From Imperialibacter sp. EC-SDR9 (lineage in GTDB: Bacteria > Bacteroidota > Bacteroidia > Cytophagales > Cyclobacteriaceae): a stretch of DNA of 64,000 nucleotides. The notes beneath the pieces were generated by a model. It worked only from the letters and a program-made list of their open reading frames with translations, was not told the DNA's origin and searched no databases. Position numbers and translations under genes: made by a program. The stretch spans positions 252,454 to 316,453 of the forward strand of contig NZ_LR701575.1 of NCBI RefSeq assembly GCF_902498805.1, given 5' to 3'. Positions 25,665-35,445 of this stretch are shown piece by piece (position 1 is the first letter of the stretch; each line of letters opens with the position of its first letter).

Positions 25665-27734
25665 TTAATTGCTGTCATTCCTGACAAATCCGCCCTTTCC
25701 CAAGCGCTTGAGTATATTTTCCGACCATTGATAAGCATCTGGAACATCACCGACAAATTCCGTTTTTGCAGGCCAGATCAGTGCAGGTATCTGATTGACA
25801 TCGGTTGCCTGAAGGCAATTGAGCATTTCTATCGCTGGCCCTTTTCCTTCGGGGTCGCTCACCACATCCTGTGTGGAAGGTGGGTTTTTCAAAATGACAG
25901 TTTCACATTTCCCATCCAGCAAGGCCGCATATAATGACACCACGGTCATCTCCTCTCTGGCGGCAATGCCAATTTTTGTTGGGTCGATGCCAGGAAGTGT
26001 CCGACAGAATTGAAGACTCCGCAAAACATCATACACCTGCATGGAGGCAATCGTTCTTCCTGTCCAGGCCGAGGCACGTCTGATGTGCCATTGAAGCCCG
26101 GGATCCCACCCTGTTTCTCCAACGCCTCTCGGCTCAAAATAGGCTATGTTCCAGTCTTTTGACAGTTTAGAAGCGAAGCTTTCGGAATCCCACCGATCCT
26201 CATCATAATTGCGTAGCACAACCATTAAAGGCTTAACCGTGTTTGAATCGCCTCTCCAGCGCACGTCTATTTTCAAGCGCCATCCCTCCTCTGAAACAAA
26301 GCTGAATATCCTGTTTCCAGCGTTTTTACTAAACATACTTTGTATTTCGAGTTGCGAATCAAAAGCAGCCTCTTTTACTGGAAAATGGCCAAATGTTTTT
26401 TCACGCAAAAATACTTTTACTGAATCACGATGAGAAGAAAGCTCTTCTTCGGTAGTGATTTCCGGAGCTCTGGCTAGTGGGATAAAAGAATCTTGTATCG
26501 TGCGTGTGCGGTCTCCCTCCGGCGGGGCATCGACGTACACTTTAAGCTCTTCAAAAGAAAGCTGCCTTTCAGGGTTCTCATCTATATCACCCACCTGATC
26601 TGGAGTAACTTTCTTTCCCATAAGTTTATCAAGGAAAAAAGAGAAAATTTCCTGACGAGATGTTTGATGGTAAGAGTGGCCACCTGGTGTTTCAACAAGA
26701 GATATGTTGTCGGGCTTCACATACAAATCGTACATTTTCTGAGCTTTAGATTCAAGCTCACGTACCGATTCAATCTTATACATCTCATCCTGGTTGGCCT
26801 GGGCGATGAGCAACGGCCGTGGGGCAATCAAAGCGCCTATGTCGGCAAAATCACGACCATAGAGATTATTGGGCATCATGCAGTCGCAGTGTCCGTCAAC
26901 GGTTCTGTTGAATACATGATCCTTTAATGTGGCTCCCCCGCAAACAGGAGCAACGGCCTTTATGCGGGGATCGGCAGCAGCAATGTACCACGACTGAGAG
27001 CCACCGCCTGAAATGCCAGTCACCCCGATTTTATCTGCATCCACCTCCGGCCTTTCCGAAAGAAGGTCAATGGCCCGAATAGCATTCCAAAGTTCGACTC
27101 CGGCAGGATTATACCCCCGACTATACCAATTGAACCACCCTTTTGAATACGGCCCCCAATGATGCCCTGGCGCCTCACCAAACTGAATGGTTTCGGTGAT
27201 CAGGCATACAAAGCCCAGCTGCGCAAATTTTATGGGATGGGCCTGGTAGTGTGCCTTTTGGGTTGGAGAGTGGCCACATACATAAAGGATGGCAGGTCGG
27301 GGCTCTTTGATGCTATCAGGAATGTACAGGTTAGCCCTTACGTATAAGCCGGGAAGTGACTCAAAATACAGCTTTTCAATTCGGTAGCCCTCTTTCTTGA
27401 TGGTGCCCGTCACCTTTACGTTCAATGCCGACTTTTCTCCGTTCAAAGGCAGGTGATCAATCCCCATCATTTCTATAAACTCCACGTAACGCTGACGCCT
27501 TATTTTCTCCCAATCACCTAGCGTCTGAATATCAGAATGGAAATTGTCGGTAATATCTGCCGATACTTTGTTCAGGTAACTCCGGATATTATTCTCGACC
27601 GACAAGCGAGGAACCTCACTGTCAACTCGGGAAGCTGAAGGATCGGAACATGATGAAATAAAGAGGCAGCCACATAGACAAAGGATGGTGATAACATGAA
27701 AAGCCACATACCTGGTCCTAGTTTGATGATCCAT
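25665..27734 (-). CDS. Large alpha/beta-hydrolase lipoprotein (acetylxylan-esterase-like)
   Basis: 689 residues from ATG at 27734, chosen for the lipoprotein signal HVITILCLCGCLFISSC. First hydrolase domain about 100-370: the entry segment RPAILYVCGHSP, nucleophile elbow GVTGISGGGSQSW (Ser), acid region APRPLLIAQANQDEMYKIES and the histidine GGHSYHQ. A second, degenerate alpha/beta-hydrolase-like half follows from about 440 (LMVVLRNYDEDRW, IAYFEPRGVGETGWDPG, PTKIGIAAREEMT), where the elbow Ser is replaced by Arg/Glu. The family includes acetylxylan esterase-like and BAAT/DLH-type proteins of Bacteroidota carbohydrate loci. Probably surface or periplasmic. First gene of a three-gene catabolic operon. 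Confidence 0.82.
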   Translation of the reverse strand: MDHQTRTRYVAFHVITILCLCGCLFISSCSDPSASRVDSEVPRLSVENNIRSYLNKVSADITDNFHSDIQTLGDWEKIRRQRYVEFIEMMGIDHLPLNGEKSALNVKVTGTIKKEGYRIEKLYFESLPGLYVRANLYIPDSIKEPRPAILYVCGHSPTQKAHYQAHPIKFAQLGFVCLITETIQFGEAPGHHWGPYSKGWFNWYSRGYNPAGVELWNAIRAIDLLSERPEVDADKIGVTGISGGGSQSWYIAAADPRIKAVAPVCGGATLKDHVFNRTVDGHCDCMMPNNLYGRDFADIGALIAPRPLLIAQANQDEMYKIESVRELESKAQKMYDLYVKPDNISLVETPGGHSYHQTSRQEIFSFFLDKLMGKKVTPDQVGDIDENPERQLSFEELKVYVDAPPEGDRTRTIQDSFIPLARAPEITTEEELSSHRDSVKVFLREKTFGHFPVKEAAFDSQLEIQSMFSKNAGNRIFSFVSEEGWRLKIDVRWRGDSNTVKPLMVVLRNYDEDRWDSESFASKLSKDWNIAYFEPRGVGETGWDPGLQWHIRRASAWTGRTIASMQVYDVLRSLQFCRTLPGIDPTKIGIAAREEMTVVSLYAALLDGKCETVILKNPPSTQDVVSDPEGKGPAIEMLNCLQATDVNQIPALIWPAKTEFVGDVPDAYQWSENILKRLGKGGFVRNDSN

Positions 27735-28017
27735 TGAAAAGAGGTAAAGTTGTTTTGAGTTGCGGGCCTGCATTCATTTGGCGGCAACAGCATCATTAAA
27801 ATTAGCAATTATTACGATTACCATTCTTTCGGATCGGTGGGATTTAAATTTTAATCGTCAGTCTGAGCACTGAAAATGGAGAAAGAGCGGGCTGTATTTG
27901 ATCTTGCGACTTACTCCGGCGCTTGTCTTAACTGAATCTCTTCAAGCTATTTGCTGATTTTTATCATTTCCCAATGGAGATAGATGACTTTTCTTTGTAA
28001 GTAAATCAAGTAAAAAC

Positions 28018-29379
28018 ATGCAGCAGCAGTCATCCCTTCTTTCCAAATACAATATACCAGGGCCCCGTTATACCAGTTACCCCACCGTGCCCTACTGGGA
28101 GTCGGACGATTTCACCTGCAAACAATGGACCCGAAGCTTCCAGCAAGCATTTGCTGAAACCACTGATGAAGAGGGCATTAGCTTATACATTCACCTTCCC
28201 TACTGCGAAAGCCTGTGCACGTTTTGCGGGTGCAACAAACGGATTACCAAGAATCACGGAGTGGAAACACCCTACATCAGTACCGTGCTGAAGGAATGGG
28301 ACTTATACGTGGCTCGGCTTCCAAAAAAACCGGTGATTAAAGAGATACACCTGGGCGGCGGAACACCGACGTTTTTTTCTCCAGTCAGCCTGCAGTGGCT
28401 AATTATTGGCATACTTTCAAAAGCCCATAAGCACCCCAAAGCATCTTTCAGCTTTGAAGGGCATCCTAACAACACCTCCTATGAGCATTTGAAAACACTC
28501 AGGGAACTGGGTTTTAACAGGGTAAGCTATGGTATTCAGGATTTTGATCCGGTAGTGCAGGAGGCCATCCATCGCCATCAAACGTTTGACAAAGTGAAGG
28601 AGGTGACAGAGTGGTCAAGGCAATTGGGCTATACATCCATCAACTACGACCTGGTTTACGGCCTGCCTTTTCAAACATCAAACTCCATCATTGATACGAT
28701 TGAGAAAGTGAAGGAATTGAAGCCGGATCGCATAGCATTTTATAGTTATGCCCATGTGCCATGGATCAAGGGAAATGGACAGAGGAAATTTTCGGAAGCT
28801 GACTTACCAAAAGATGATGAAAAACGAGCTTTGTATGAACTTGGAAGAGACATGTTGCTGGACATCGATTTGGTGGAAATTGGCATGGATCATTTTGCCA
28901 CAAAACAGGATGAGCTTTATGAATCATCAATTAACGGACAGCTTCACCGTAATTTCATGGGCTACACCGCATCATCGACCAAATTACTTATTGGGTTGGG
29001 CGTTTCTTCTATCAGCGACTCGTGGTATGGATTTGCGCAAAACCACAAAGATATTGAAACCTATCAAGAGTCAGTTGAAAGTGGCTTTTTACCAGTTTTC
29101 AGGGGGCATATGCTCAATCAGGAAGACCTCATCATCAGGCAGCACATTCTCGATCTTATGTGCAGGTTCTCCACAACGCTACTTGAGGCACAAATGCCGT
29201 ACCGCTCCATACTGGAAAGACTGGCCGAGCCTCTGCAGGATGAGCTAATTGAGTTAAGCGGCGACGATGTCCATATCACTGAAAAAGGACGTGCGTTTAT
29301 CCGTAACATTTGCATGGCGTTCGATAAACGGCTTTGGAGAAAACAGCCCGAAACGCAACTTTTTTCATCCACTATTTGA
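28018..29379 (+). CDS. hemN: Oxygen-independent coproporphyrinogen III oxidase
   Basis: Radical-SAM enzyme decarboxylating two propionates of coproporphyrinogen III to give protoporphyrinogen IX. 453 residues, normal HemN length. Marks: PGPRYTSYPTVPYW near the N-terminus, the cluster motif YIHLPYCESLCTFCGC (CxxxCxxC plus extra C), LGGGTPTFF, NRVSYGIQDFD, YDLVYGLPFQT and the C-terminal HemN domain with GMDHFA and GYTASS. The N-terminal PGPRYTSYP is typical of true HemN rather than HemW. Divergent from the hydrolase operon with a 283-bp spacer. Confidence 0.95.
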   Translation: MQQQSSLLSKYNIPGPRYTSYPTVPYWESDDFTCKQWTRSFQQAFAETTDEEGISLYIHLPYCESLCTFCGCNKRITKNHGVETPYISTVLKEWDLYVARLPKKPVIKEIHLGGGTPTFFSPVSLQWLIIGILSKAHKHPKASFSFEGHPNNTSYEHLKTLRELGFNRVSYGIQDFDPVVQEAIHRHQTFDKVKEVTEWSRQLGYTSINYDLVYGLPFQTSNSIIDTIEKVKELKPDRIAFYSYAHVPWIKGNGQRKFSEADLPKDDEKRALYELGRDMLLDIDLVEIGMDHFATKQDELYESSINGQLHRNFMGYTASSTKLLIGLGVSSISDSWYGFAQNHKDIETYQESVESGFLPVFRGHMLNQEDLIIRQHILDLMCRFSTTLLEAQMPYRSILERLAEPLQDELIELSGDDVHITEKGRAFIRNICMAFDKRLWRKQPETQLFSSTI

Positions 29380-29440
29380 TGGTATGAGTGGTTTGGCAGC
29401 TAAAGGGTTTGTGCTTTACTTTGAACAAAGCCTTTACCCA

Positions 29441-30340
29441 ATGAAAAAACCTACCTACCTGATATTTGCTTTGGCACTCACGTTGGCCGTTTGCCAACCC
29501 TCATCAAAAAAACAAACGTTGAATGAGCTGAAGCAAAGCATTGCAGCAGCTTTTGAAGCCAACACCGGCGACTATGCCATTGCTTTCAAAGATCTCAGCA
29601 ATCCTGACAATCAACTGTACATCAACGAAAAGGAGACATTTCATGCAGCCAGCACCATGAAAACGCCGGTGATGATTGAGCTGTTTAGGCAAGCCCGTGC
29701 CGGTAAATTCAGTCTTTCTGACTCCATTCTGGTTGTTAATGAATTCAAAAGCATTGTCGACTCATCTGCCTATACCATGGATATCGGAGAAGATAGTGGT
29801 GAGGGCCTTTACAGCTTTATTGGCCAAAAGCTCACTATTTATGACCTGACGTACGAAATGATCACTGTGAGCAGCAACCTGGCCACCAATATCCTTATAG
29901 AATTGGTAGGCGCCCCGAACGTAATGACAACCATGAAATCATTCGGAGCTAACGATATCCAGGTGCTGCGTGGCGTGGAAGACCAAAAGGCCTATGAGCT
30001 GGGCATGAACAACACCACAACAGCGAAAGACCTGGCCATTGTGATGGAAATGATTGCAACTGACAAGGCCGGCACGCCGGAAGACTGTGCCGCAATGATT
30101 AAAATTCTAAAAGACCAGCGATTCAATGACATCATTCCGACCTATTTGCCGGATTCAGTTTCTGTGGCACATAAAACAGGCTCCATTACCAAATTGCATC
30201 ACGATTCTGGCATTGTTTATCTACCCGATGGACGCAAATACGTACTGGTACTGTTGTCTAAGAACCTGAACACCATTGAAGAGGGTACCGAAGTACTGGC
30301 AAGGGTGTCGGAAAAGATTTATAGCTATTTGAATCAATAG
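29441..30340 (+). CDS. Class A beta-lactamase-like serine hydrolase
   Basis: 299 residues from ATG at 29441, chosen for the leader MKKPTYLIFALALTLAVC (a possible lipoprotein Cys18 with an imperfect lipobox). Serine beta-lactamase motifs: S71-T-M-K74 (SxxK), SSN (in VSSNLATN, the SDN position), E in KAYELGMNN near the omega region, and HKTGSI (KTG). Good length for class A. It may be a true beta-lactamase or a related peptidoglycan/peptide hydrolase; resistance cannot be claimed. A possible promoter, TTG-N21 with a TACTTTGA-like box, lies at 29393-29424. Confidence 0.85.
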   Translation: MKKPTYLIFALALTLAVCQPSSKKQTLNELKQSIAAAFEANTGDYAIAFKDLSNPDNQLYINEKETFHAASTMKTPVMIELFRQARAGKFSLSDSILVVNEFKSIVDSSAYTMDIGEDSGEGLYSFIGQKLTIYDLTYEMITVSSNLATNILIELVGAPNVMTTMKSFGANDIQVLRGVEDQKAYELGMNNTTTAKDLAIVMEMIATDKAGTPEDCAAMIKILKDQRFNDIIPTYLPDSVSVAHKTGSITKLHHDSGIVYLPDGRKYVLVLLSKNLNTIEEGTEVLARVSEKIYSYLNQ

Positions 30341-30504
30341 TCAGCAACAGTTATAGTTTCAAAAAAGACTGCAATCGATTCAATCGGGCAAAGGCTATCT
30401 GTCGCCGGATTAATATATTTACCGCCCTCCTTTGAGACGTTTGTCTACCTAAGTTGCCGTGCATCTACCTATTTTGCTTGCTCAAATTAATTTGAAACGT
30501 ATTG

Positions 30505-33500
30505 ATGAAACAACACCTACTTGAAAAGGCATCTTTGAAGCTTCTGCCTTTCGTCTTTATCACTCTCATTGGATTTTCTTGCAGCGAATCACGTGACAGC
30601 TCGCTTTTGGTTGTTTACGAAAAAAACCATGCGCTAGCAGCTTCGATAAATCAAATAATGAGTGATGCCACGACGCAAGGACTAAAAACCGACACAGTCT
30701 CCCTCACCAGCGACCGCCGTGGCGACAACCTTTGGAAGAACAAAGGTGTGCTTTTGCTGGCCAATACAAATCATCTTACACCACAGTGGCAAACCGACAT
30801 TGAGCGCTACGTGCAAACCGGTGGGGCTCTACTTGCTCTCAGGGACACAGTCAACCAATACCAATGGCCCTGGCTGTTTGCTGCTGAGGAAGCCGGAACA
30901 CAAAATTATGACGGCGGAAGAGTAACATTTTTTGCTACCGCAACCGATTTAACCGGTGAGACCATCTCCTCCTCCTTAGCAGAAAATGCTATTAATAAAG
31001 ACAATGCAAAGAGCCTGGCTGCACCCGACGTCAGCCGGTTTACCAAAATCATTCTCGATGCAGAGGTCAACGAGCCAATGGAGTTGGATATACTTCCTGA
31101 TGGCAAGCTGCTGTTTATCGAGAGGGAAGGTAATCTGAAAATGTTTGATCCGGAGTCAAACGAAACGAAGATTCTGCACACTTTCAAAGTAAATACAGAA
31201 GGCAATTATGAAGACGGTATGTTGGGCCTTGCTGTAGATCCAAACTATGATCAAAACAACTGGATTTACATTTACTACTCTCCTTTGGGCGGTGCCTCCC
31301 GGCAAAACCTGTCCAGGTTCACGCTGCTGGCCGACAGCCTGATAGTGGGTAGCGAAAAAATTGTGCTGGAAGTAGGCGTGCAACGGGAAACCTGCTGCCA
31401 TTCAGGCGGTGGTGTGGTGTTTGGTCCCAACGGTCATCTTTACCTCAGCACCGGCGACAACACCAACTCCAAGGAATCAAGCGGTTATTCTCCCCTTGAC
31501 GAACGCCCAGGCCGTGGGCCGTTCGACTCACAGAAGGGTTCCTCCAATACCCATGATCTTCGTGGCAAGATCTTAAGAATCAAACCTACGGCGGAAGGCT
31601 CCTATACGATTCCTGACGGTAATTTATTTCCCAAGGATGGTTCGCAGGGCCGACCAGAGATTTATGTCATGGGTTGCAGAAATCCATTCCGATTCACCGT
31701 GGATATGAAAACCGGTTACGTGTATTGGGGGGATGTGGGCCCGGATTCGGGTAGAGACAGCGAGAAAGGCCCTCAGAGCTACGACGAATGGAACCAGGCA
31801 AGAACGCCTGGCTTTTACGGCTGGCCGTACTTCGAAGCGAACAACATTGCCTTCCCTATGGTTGACTTCGCTACGGATGAAATTGGCCCCAAGCAAGACC
31901 CGGCCCACCCAATCAACGAATCTCCCAACAATACCGGCTCAAGAGAATTGCCCCCTGCAAGGCCTGCCATGATCTGGTACCCTTACGGCCAGTCGGACAT
32001 TTGGCCCATGCTGGGCACAGGCTCCAGAAGTGCCATGTCGGGCCCCATGTATTACAAGCCAGCCAACGCTTCGAAAGCGGGATTTCCTGAGTATTACAAT
32101 GGCAAGCTTTTCATTTATGAGTGGGCACGCAGCTGGATCAAGGTGGTGTCGTTTGACGAGGATTGGAACCCAACGCAAATTGAGTCGTTTCTCCCTGACG
32201 AAACATTTGTGAAGCCTATCGATATGGAGTTTGACAAAAACGGTGTGATGTACCTGCTGGAGTATGGCTCCAACTACTTTGCCAACAATGTGGACGCAAG
32301 GCTGGTAAGGATTGAGTACACCGAAGGCAACAGGGCGCCTGTGCCAGAGGTAGCGACGGACAAAACCAGAGGTGCAGTGCCGCTTACTGTCAACTTCTCA
32401 GCGCAGGGCTCTTTTGACTATGATAAAGACGATGCTTTGATATTTAGCTGGACAACCAAAGACGGCAAAAAGTATGAGGGCCGTGATGTGAGCATTACTT
32501 TTGATCAGCCCGGTGAACAAGAAGTGGAGTTGACAGTAACCGACTCCCGAGGAGAAAGCGCCTCAGCCTTTGTTAAAGTGATAGCAGGCAACGAGCCTTC
32601 GAATATCGTTTTTGACTACAGCGGTAACCAATCCTTCTATTTTGGTAAGGAAACTAATAACTACAAAGTAATCGTTACCGACAAAGAAGACGGCAGCACA
32701 GAGGATGGCAGCATAACCGAAGAGGCGATAAGCGTTAATTTCAGCTATCTGGAAGGCGGCTATGACCTGGCCAACCTGGGCGAGGACTTCTTCAAAAACC
32801 CAGCCATCAATGTGAAAGGTAAAAACATGATCGCCAACAGTGATTGTTTGTCGTGCCACTCTGTGGATCAGAAATCGATTGGGCCTACCTACATCGAAAT
32901 TGCAAAAAGATACGCTGATGACCCTTCGTCAAGAGACATGCTGGCTGGCAAAATCATCGAAGGCGGCAATGGCAATTGGGGCCACAGCCTGATGGCAGCC
33001 CACCCGCAACTTACGCTCGATGAAACAAGAGTGATGGTGGATTATATCCTGTCGCTGGTGAAAGAGAGCCCGACTACAAGTTTGCCTTTGAAAGGCAGCA
33101 TAACGCTTGACAAACAAGGCACAGAGAACCAGGGAGCCTATGTGGTAGGCATCAGGTATACCGACAAAGGAAATGGCACCATTTCCGCCATTGAGTCGTC
33201 AAAGATGATTATGATCAAAGCGCCAGTGCTTGAGGCTGAAAACTACGATTTCTTCAACGACGTGCAGCAGCAGCGCCCCAATGGTGGCGACTTTGCCTTC
33301 CTGAGCAATATCAATGATGGCTCATATATTGGCTACAAAAGCATTGACCTGAAGGGAATCAGCAAAATTTCTGTAACCATGATGGCTGTGAAAGGCGGAA
33401 CGATCAAAGTGGTTTCAGGCAGCCCCACAGGCAAGGTTATCGGTACGGTGGATGTGCCAGCGTTCGAAGGCTCATGGAGAGATCGCCAGTGGGCAAATGC

Positions 33501-33612
33501 TGACATCAGCATCGACGAGGTGGGTCAGATTGCCAATCTATACTTTGTTGTTTCCCATCCGGATAAAGAGACAAACCTGATGAGTCTGGACAAAATCAGT
33601 TTTTTCAAATAG
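30505..33612 (+). CDS. Multidomain sugar dehydrogenase: ThuA-like, PQQ-type beta-propeller, PKD, cytochrome c, CBM6-like
   Basis: 1035 residues from ATG at 30505, with a lipoprotein-like leader (FITLIGFSC). About 30-150 is a degenerate ThuA-like domain (GVLLLANTNHLTPQWQTDIE, VQTGGALLAL). About 175-600 is the soluble glucose/sorbosone dehydrogenase propeller (MELDILPDGKLLFIEREG, GMLGLAVDPNY, TCCHSGGGVVFGPNGHLYLSTGDN, YVMGCRNPFRFTVD). About 610-695 is PKD-like. About 770-870 is a class I cytochrome c with C781-x-x-C784-H785. About 905-1035 is a CBM6-like module. This looks like a secreted or surface sugar oxidase passing electrons to its own heme. A terminator follows at 33641. Sugar unknown. 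Confidence 0.87.
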   Translation: MKQHLLEKASLKLLPFVFITLIGFSCSESRDSSLLVVYEKNHALAASINQIMSDATTQGLKTDTVSLTSDRRGDNLWKNKGVLLLANTNHLTPQWQTDIERYVQTGGALLALRDTVNQYQWPWLFAAEEAGTQNYDGGRVTFFATATDLTGETISSSLAENAINKDNAKSLAAPDVSRFTKIILDAEVNEPMELDILPDGKLLFIEREGNLKMFDPESNETKILHTFKVNTEGNYEDGMLGLAVDPNYDQNNWIYIYYSPLGGASRQNLSRFTLLADSLIVGSEKIVLEVGVQRETCCHSGGGVVFGPNGHLYLSTGDNTNSKESSGYSPLDERPGRGPFDSQKGSSNTHDLRGKILRIKPTAEGSYTIPDGNLFPKDGSQGRPEIYVMGCRNPFRFTVDMKTGYVYWGDVGPDSGRDSEKGPQSYDEWNQARTPGFYGWPYFEANNIAFPMVDFATDEIGPKQDPAHPINESPNNTGSRELPPARPAMIWYPYGQSDIWPMLGTGSRSAMSGPMYYKPANASKAGFPEYYNGKLFIYEWARSWIKVVSFDEDWNPTQIESFLPDETFVKPIDMEFDKNGVMYLLEYGSNYFANNVDARLVRIEYTEGNRAPVPEVATDKTRGAVPLTVNFSAQGSFDYDKDDALIFSWTTKDGKKYEGRDVSITFDQPGEQEVELTVTDSRGESASAFVKVIAGNEPSNIVFDYSGNQSFYFGKETNNYKVIVTDKEDGSTEDGSITEEAISVNFSYLEGGYDLANLGEDFFKNPAINVKGKNMIANSDCLSCHSVDQKSIGPTYIEIAKRYADDPSSRDMLAGKIIEGGNGNWGHSLMAAHPQLTLDETRVMVDYILSLVKESPTTSLPLKGSITLDKQGTENQGAYVVGIRYTDKGNGTISAIESSKMIMIKAPVLEAENYDFFNDVQQQRPNGGDFAFLSNINDGSYIGYKSIDLKGISKISVTMMAVKGGTIKVVSGSPTGKVIGTVDVPAFEGSWRDRQWANADISIDEVGQIANLYFVVSHPDKETNLMSLDKISFFK

Positions 33613-33640
33613 TTAGAAAACAAGTCTTACCCGACTATCC

Positions 33641-33674
33641 AGGCACCTGTCTTAAGAAGGCAGGTGCCTTTTTG
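33641..33674 (+). terminator. Rho-independent terminator
   Basis: AGGCACCTG / CAGGTGCCT perfect 9-bp stem with an 11-12-base loop, then TTTTTG, 29 bases after the sugar dehydrogenase stop. Confidence 0.88.
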
Positions 33675-33698
33675 CTCCCAATCAAGTTGACTTTATTG

Positions 33699-34541
33699 TC
33701 ACCGTCCGGTAGCCTCTGATTCTGAGGAGGAAAAGACCAAATCAACATCCACCGGAGCTGTTCCTACTCTTCCCACAGCGGGTAGCTCAAGGGCCAAATC
33801 AAATAAATCAAGTTCCAGGCTTAGTCCAAGTACATTCACCTCCACCCCTTCCTGAAACCCAGCCGTGAGACCCAGTAAACCATACACAGAAGCCTGCACC
33901 CCACTACCACTTGCCGACCACCCAAACGTTTCTTTCCATGGCCGCCAGTCCTTTCCAATGGCTGTAGATGGAAGGTCGAGACCAAGTTCGGGCACTTCAA
34001 GACCAAGCCATGCAATAAACGTATTGCTATTGGGGCCCGGCCAAACGGTGTAGGTGTCGGCGTATGGGTATTTTGCTATTGCTTCCTCAACTTTGTCTAC
34101 AACAAGCTCAGCATCCCGGCCTCGCAGGTCAAGGAGAAGCGTGGGTTCATTGCCATACCAGCTTTTGTCTGGAATGCCTGCCTCTGAGAAAAGTGCGGTT
34201 CCATTTCTGTTTAGCGCCCACCCTATGATCTGGCTGACCTGGTAGTGATCGGCACCCTTGCCTTTTGTAGCTATCCAGGTATGGACTGCAAGCACTTTTT
34301 TAGCTCCCCATGTACGGGCTGCATATACCTGTATCACCGCATCATCGTACTGATCCGCCTTGGGTGCCAAACCATAACTGTAGGCTGAACCCCCTATATC
34401 AGATGCAGCGAGGCGCTCCCGGTGAATTCTGAAGGGTTCAATCAGGTAAATGCCATATGCGTACAACACCAAAAGCACCATCCAGCCAATTTTTGACAAA
34501 GGCCATTTCCTCTTCGGTTTAACATTAAGCTGACGATCCAT
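33699..34541 (-). CDS. DUF3750 family membrane-anchored protein
   Basis: 280 residues from ATG at 34541, which places one membrane helix (WMVLLVLYAYGIYLI) near the N-terminus after a basic stretch. The body contains DDAVIQVYAARTWGAKKVLAVHTWIATK, YQVSQIIGW, RGRDAELVVDKVEEAI, TVWPGPNSNTFIAWL and GKDWRP, matching DUF3750 as I recall it. The conserved His and the Pro-Gly-Pro-Asn-Ser region hint at an NlpC/P60-like or transacylase-like fold but this is a guess. C-terminal half is Gly/Leu-rich. The gene is convergent with the sugar dehydrogenase and downstream of the ThuA gene. Confidence 0.75.
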   Translation of the reverse strand: MDRQLNVKPKRKWPLSKIGWMVLLVLYAYGIYLIEPFRIHRERLAASDIGGSAYSYGLAPKADQYDDAVIQVYAARTWGAKKVLAVHTWIATKGKGADHYQVSQIIGWALNRNGTALFSEAGIPDKSWYGNEPTLLLDLRGRDAELVVDKVEEAIAKYPYADTYTVWPGPNSNTFIAWLGLEVPELGLDLPSTAIGKDWRPWKETFGWSASGSGVQASVYGLLGLTAGFQEGVEVNVLGLSLELDLFDLALELPAVGRVGTAPVDVDLVFSSSESEATGR

Positions 34542-34630
34542 GGACACGATTACTCCCTGTTTACGAGTGGCAGGTAAAAAGGTGACGTGTCTCGTGATTT
34601 CAGGGCTACTCAATCAGTCCGGTTAAAATG

Positions 34631-34661
34631 AAAAAGCAGCCTCCGTTACCAAAAGCTGCTT
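34631..34661 (-). terminator. Terminator of the ThuA gene
   Basis: Minus strand: AGCAGC / GCTGCT stem with a 14-base loop, flanked by A and T tracts, just after the ThuA stop. Confidence 0.7.
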
Positions 34662-34683
34662 TGCCTATTCAACCTGATAAAGT

Positions 34684-35445
34684 CTATTTTTTGATGCCCT
34701 TTCCTGTTGCCGCCCAATAAATACCGCCATACAAGTGATCCAGGAAGGTTTGATCAGAATAGATAGCCCCAATATGGCCCAGGCCTGTATAGAAAGCCCT
34801 TCCACCGTCGTAGTCATGATACCACGCAATTGGATGGAAATCGCCCATGCCCTTTCTGGCAGTACCCCCCCAATTGGTTGATGCATCGTAGCTTTTTTCG
34901 TCCACGGTGAGTAAAAATTTCAAGTCGTCAGACTTAAACGGCTTTTGGTACTCATACCATTCGTCAGTCCACAGTAGTCTTTTGGGAAAGCGCTCCATTC
35001 CAGGGAAATTACTGTCGACTACGTCCAAATAGGCAGTTTGCTGCTGCGGGTGAACCTGAAACATCATGCCTACCATTTTGGTGTACCATTCCCACTCGTA
35101 TTCGGTATCGGCAGCGGCATGCACGCCTACCCAGCCTTTGCCAGACTTAATGTACTTTTCGAAGGCCGCCTGCTGCTCATCATTCAAGATGTCGCTGGTA
35201 GTGCTGAGGAAGATTACCACATCGTAGTTGGCTAGCTGCTTGTCGTTAAAAACAGAGGCATTTTCCTGCCAGTCGACACTAAAGTTGTGGCGGCTGGCCA
35301 GCGCACGAACGCCATCTACTCCTTCGTGAATAGACACGTGGTGGAAACCAGCTGTTTTAGTGAAAAGAAGCACTTTGAATTGCTGCGCTTGTGAAGCAGA
35401 CACAATACAAATTGCAAAAAGCAACGAAAGTATGTTTTTCAACAT
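34684..35445 (-). CDS. Exported ThuA-domain protein
   Basis: 253 residues with a signal peptide MLKNILSLLFAICIVSASQAQ. A single ThuA (trehalose utilisation-like, class I glutamine amidotransferase fold) domain: FKVLLFTKTAGFHHVSIHEGVDGV, YDVVIFLSTTSDILNDEQQAAFEKYI, GKGWVGVHAAADTEYEWEWY, WYHDYDGGRAFYTGLGH. The Cys nucleophile of glutaminases is absent, as usual for ThuA. Bacteroidota ThuA proteins occur in polysaccharide-use loci and are often fused to the sugar dehydrogenase domain found in the neighbouring gene. Has its own terminator. Confidence 0.92.
   Translation of the reverse strand: MLKNILSLLFAICIVSASQAQQFKVLLFTKTAGFHHVSIHEGVDGVRALASRHNFSVDWQENASVFNDKQLANYDVVIFLSTTSDILNDEQQAAFEKYIKSGKGWVGVHAAADTEYEWEWYTKMVGMMFQVHPQQQTAYLDVVDSNFPGMERFPKRLLWTDEWYEYQKPFKSDDLKFLLTVDEKSYDASTNWGGTARKGMGDFHPIAWYHDYDGGRAFYTGLGHIGAIYSDQTFLDHLYGGIYWAATGKGIKK

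Noticed and set aside
29267..29440. 58-residue extension of the beta-lactamase-like protein
   Set aside because: It overlaps the end of hemN and would bury the signal peptide; ATG at 29441 fits.
29441..30340. Antibiotic resistance gene call
   Set aside because: Class A motifs are present, but related non-resistance hydrolases share them; sequence alone does not show drug hydrolysis.
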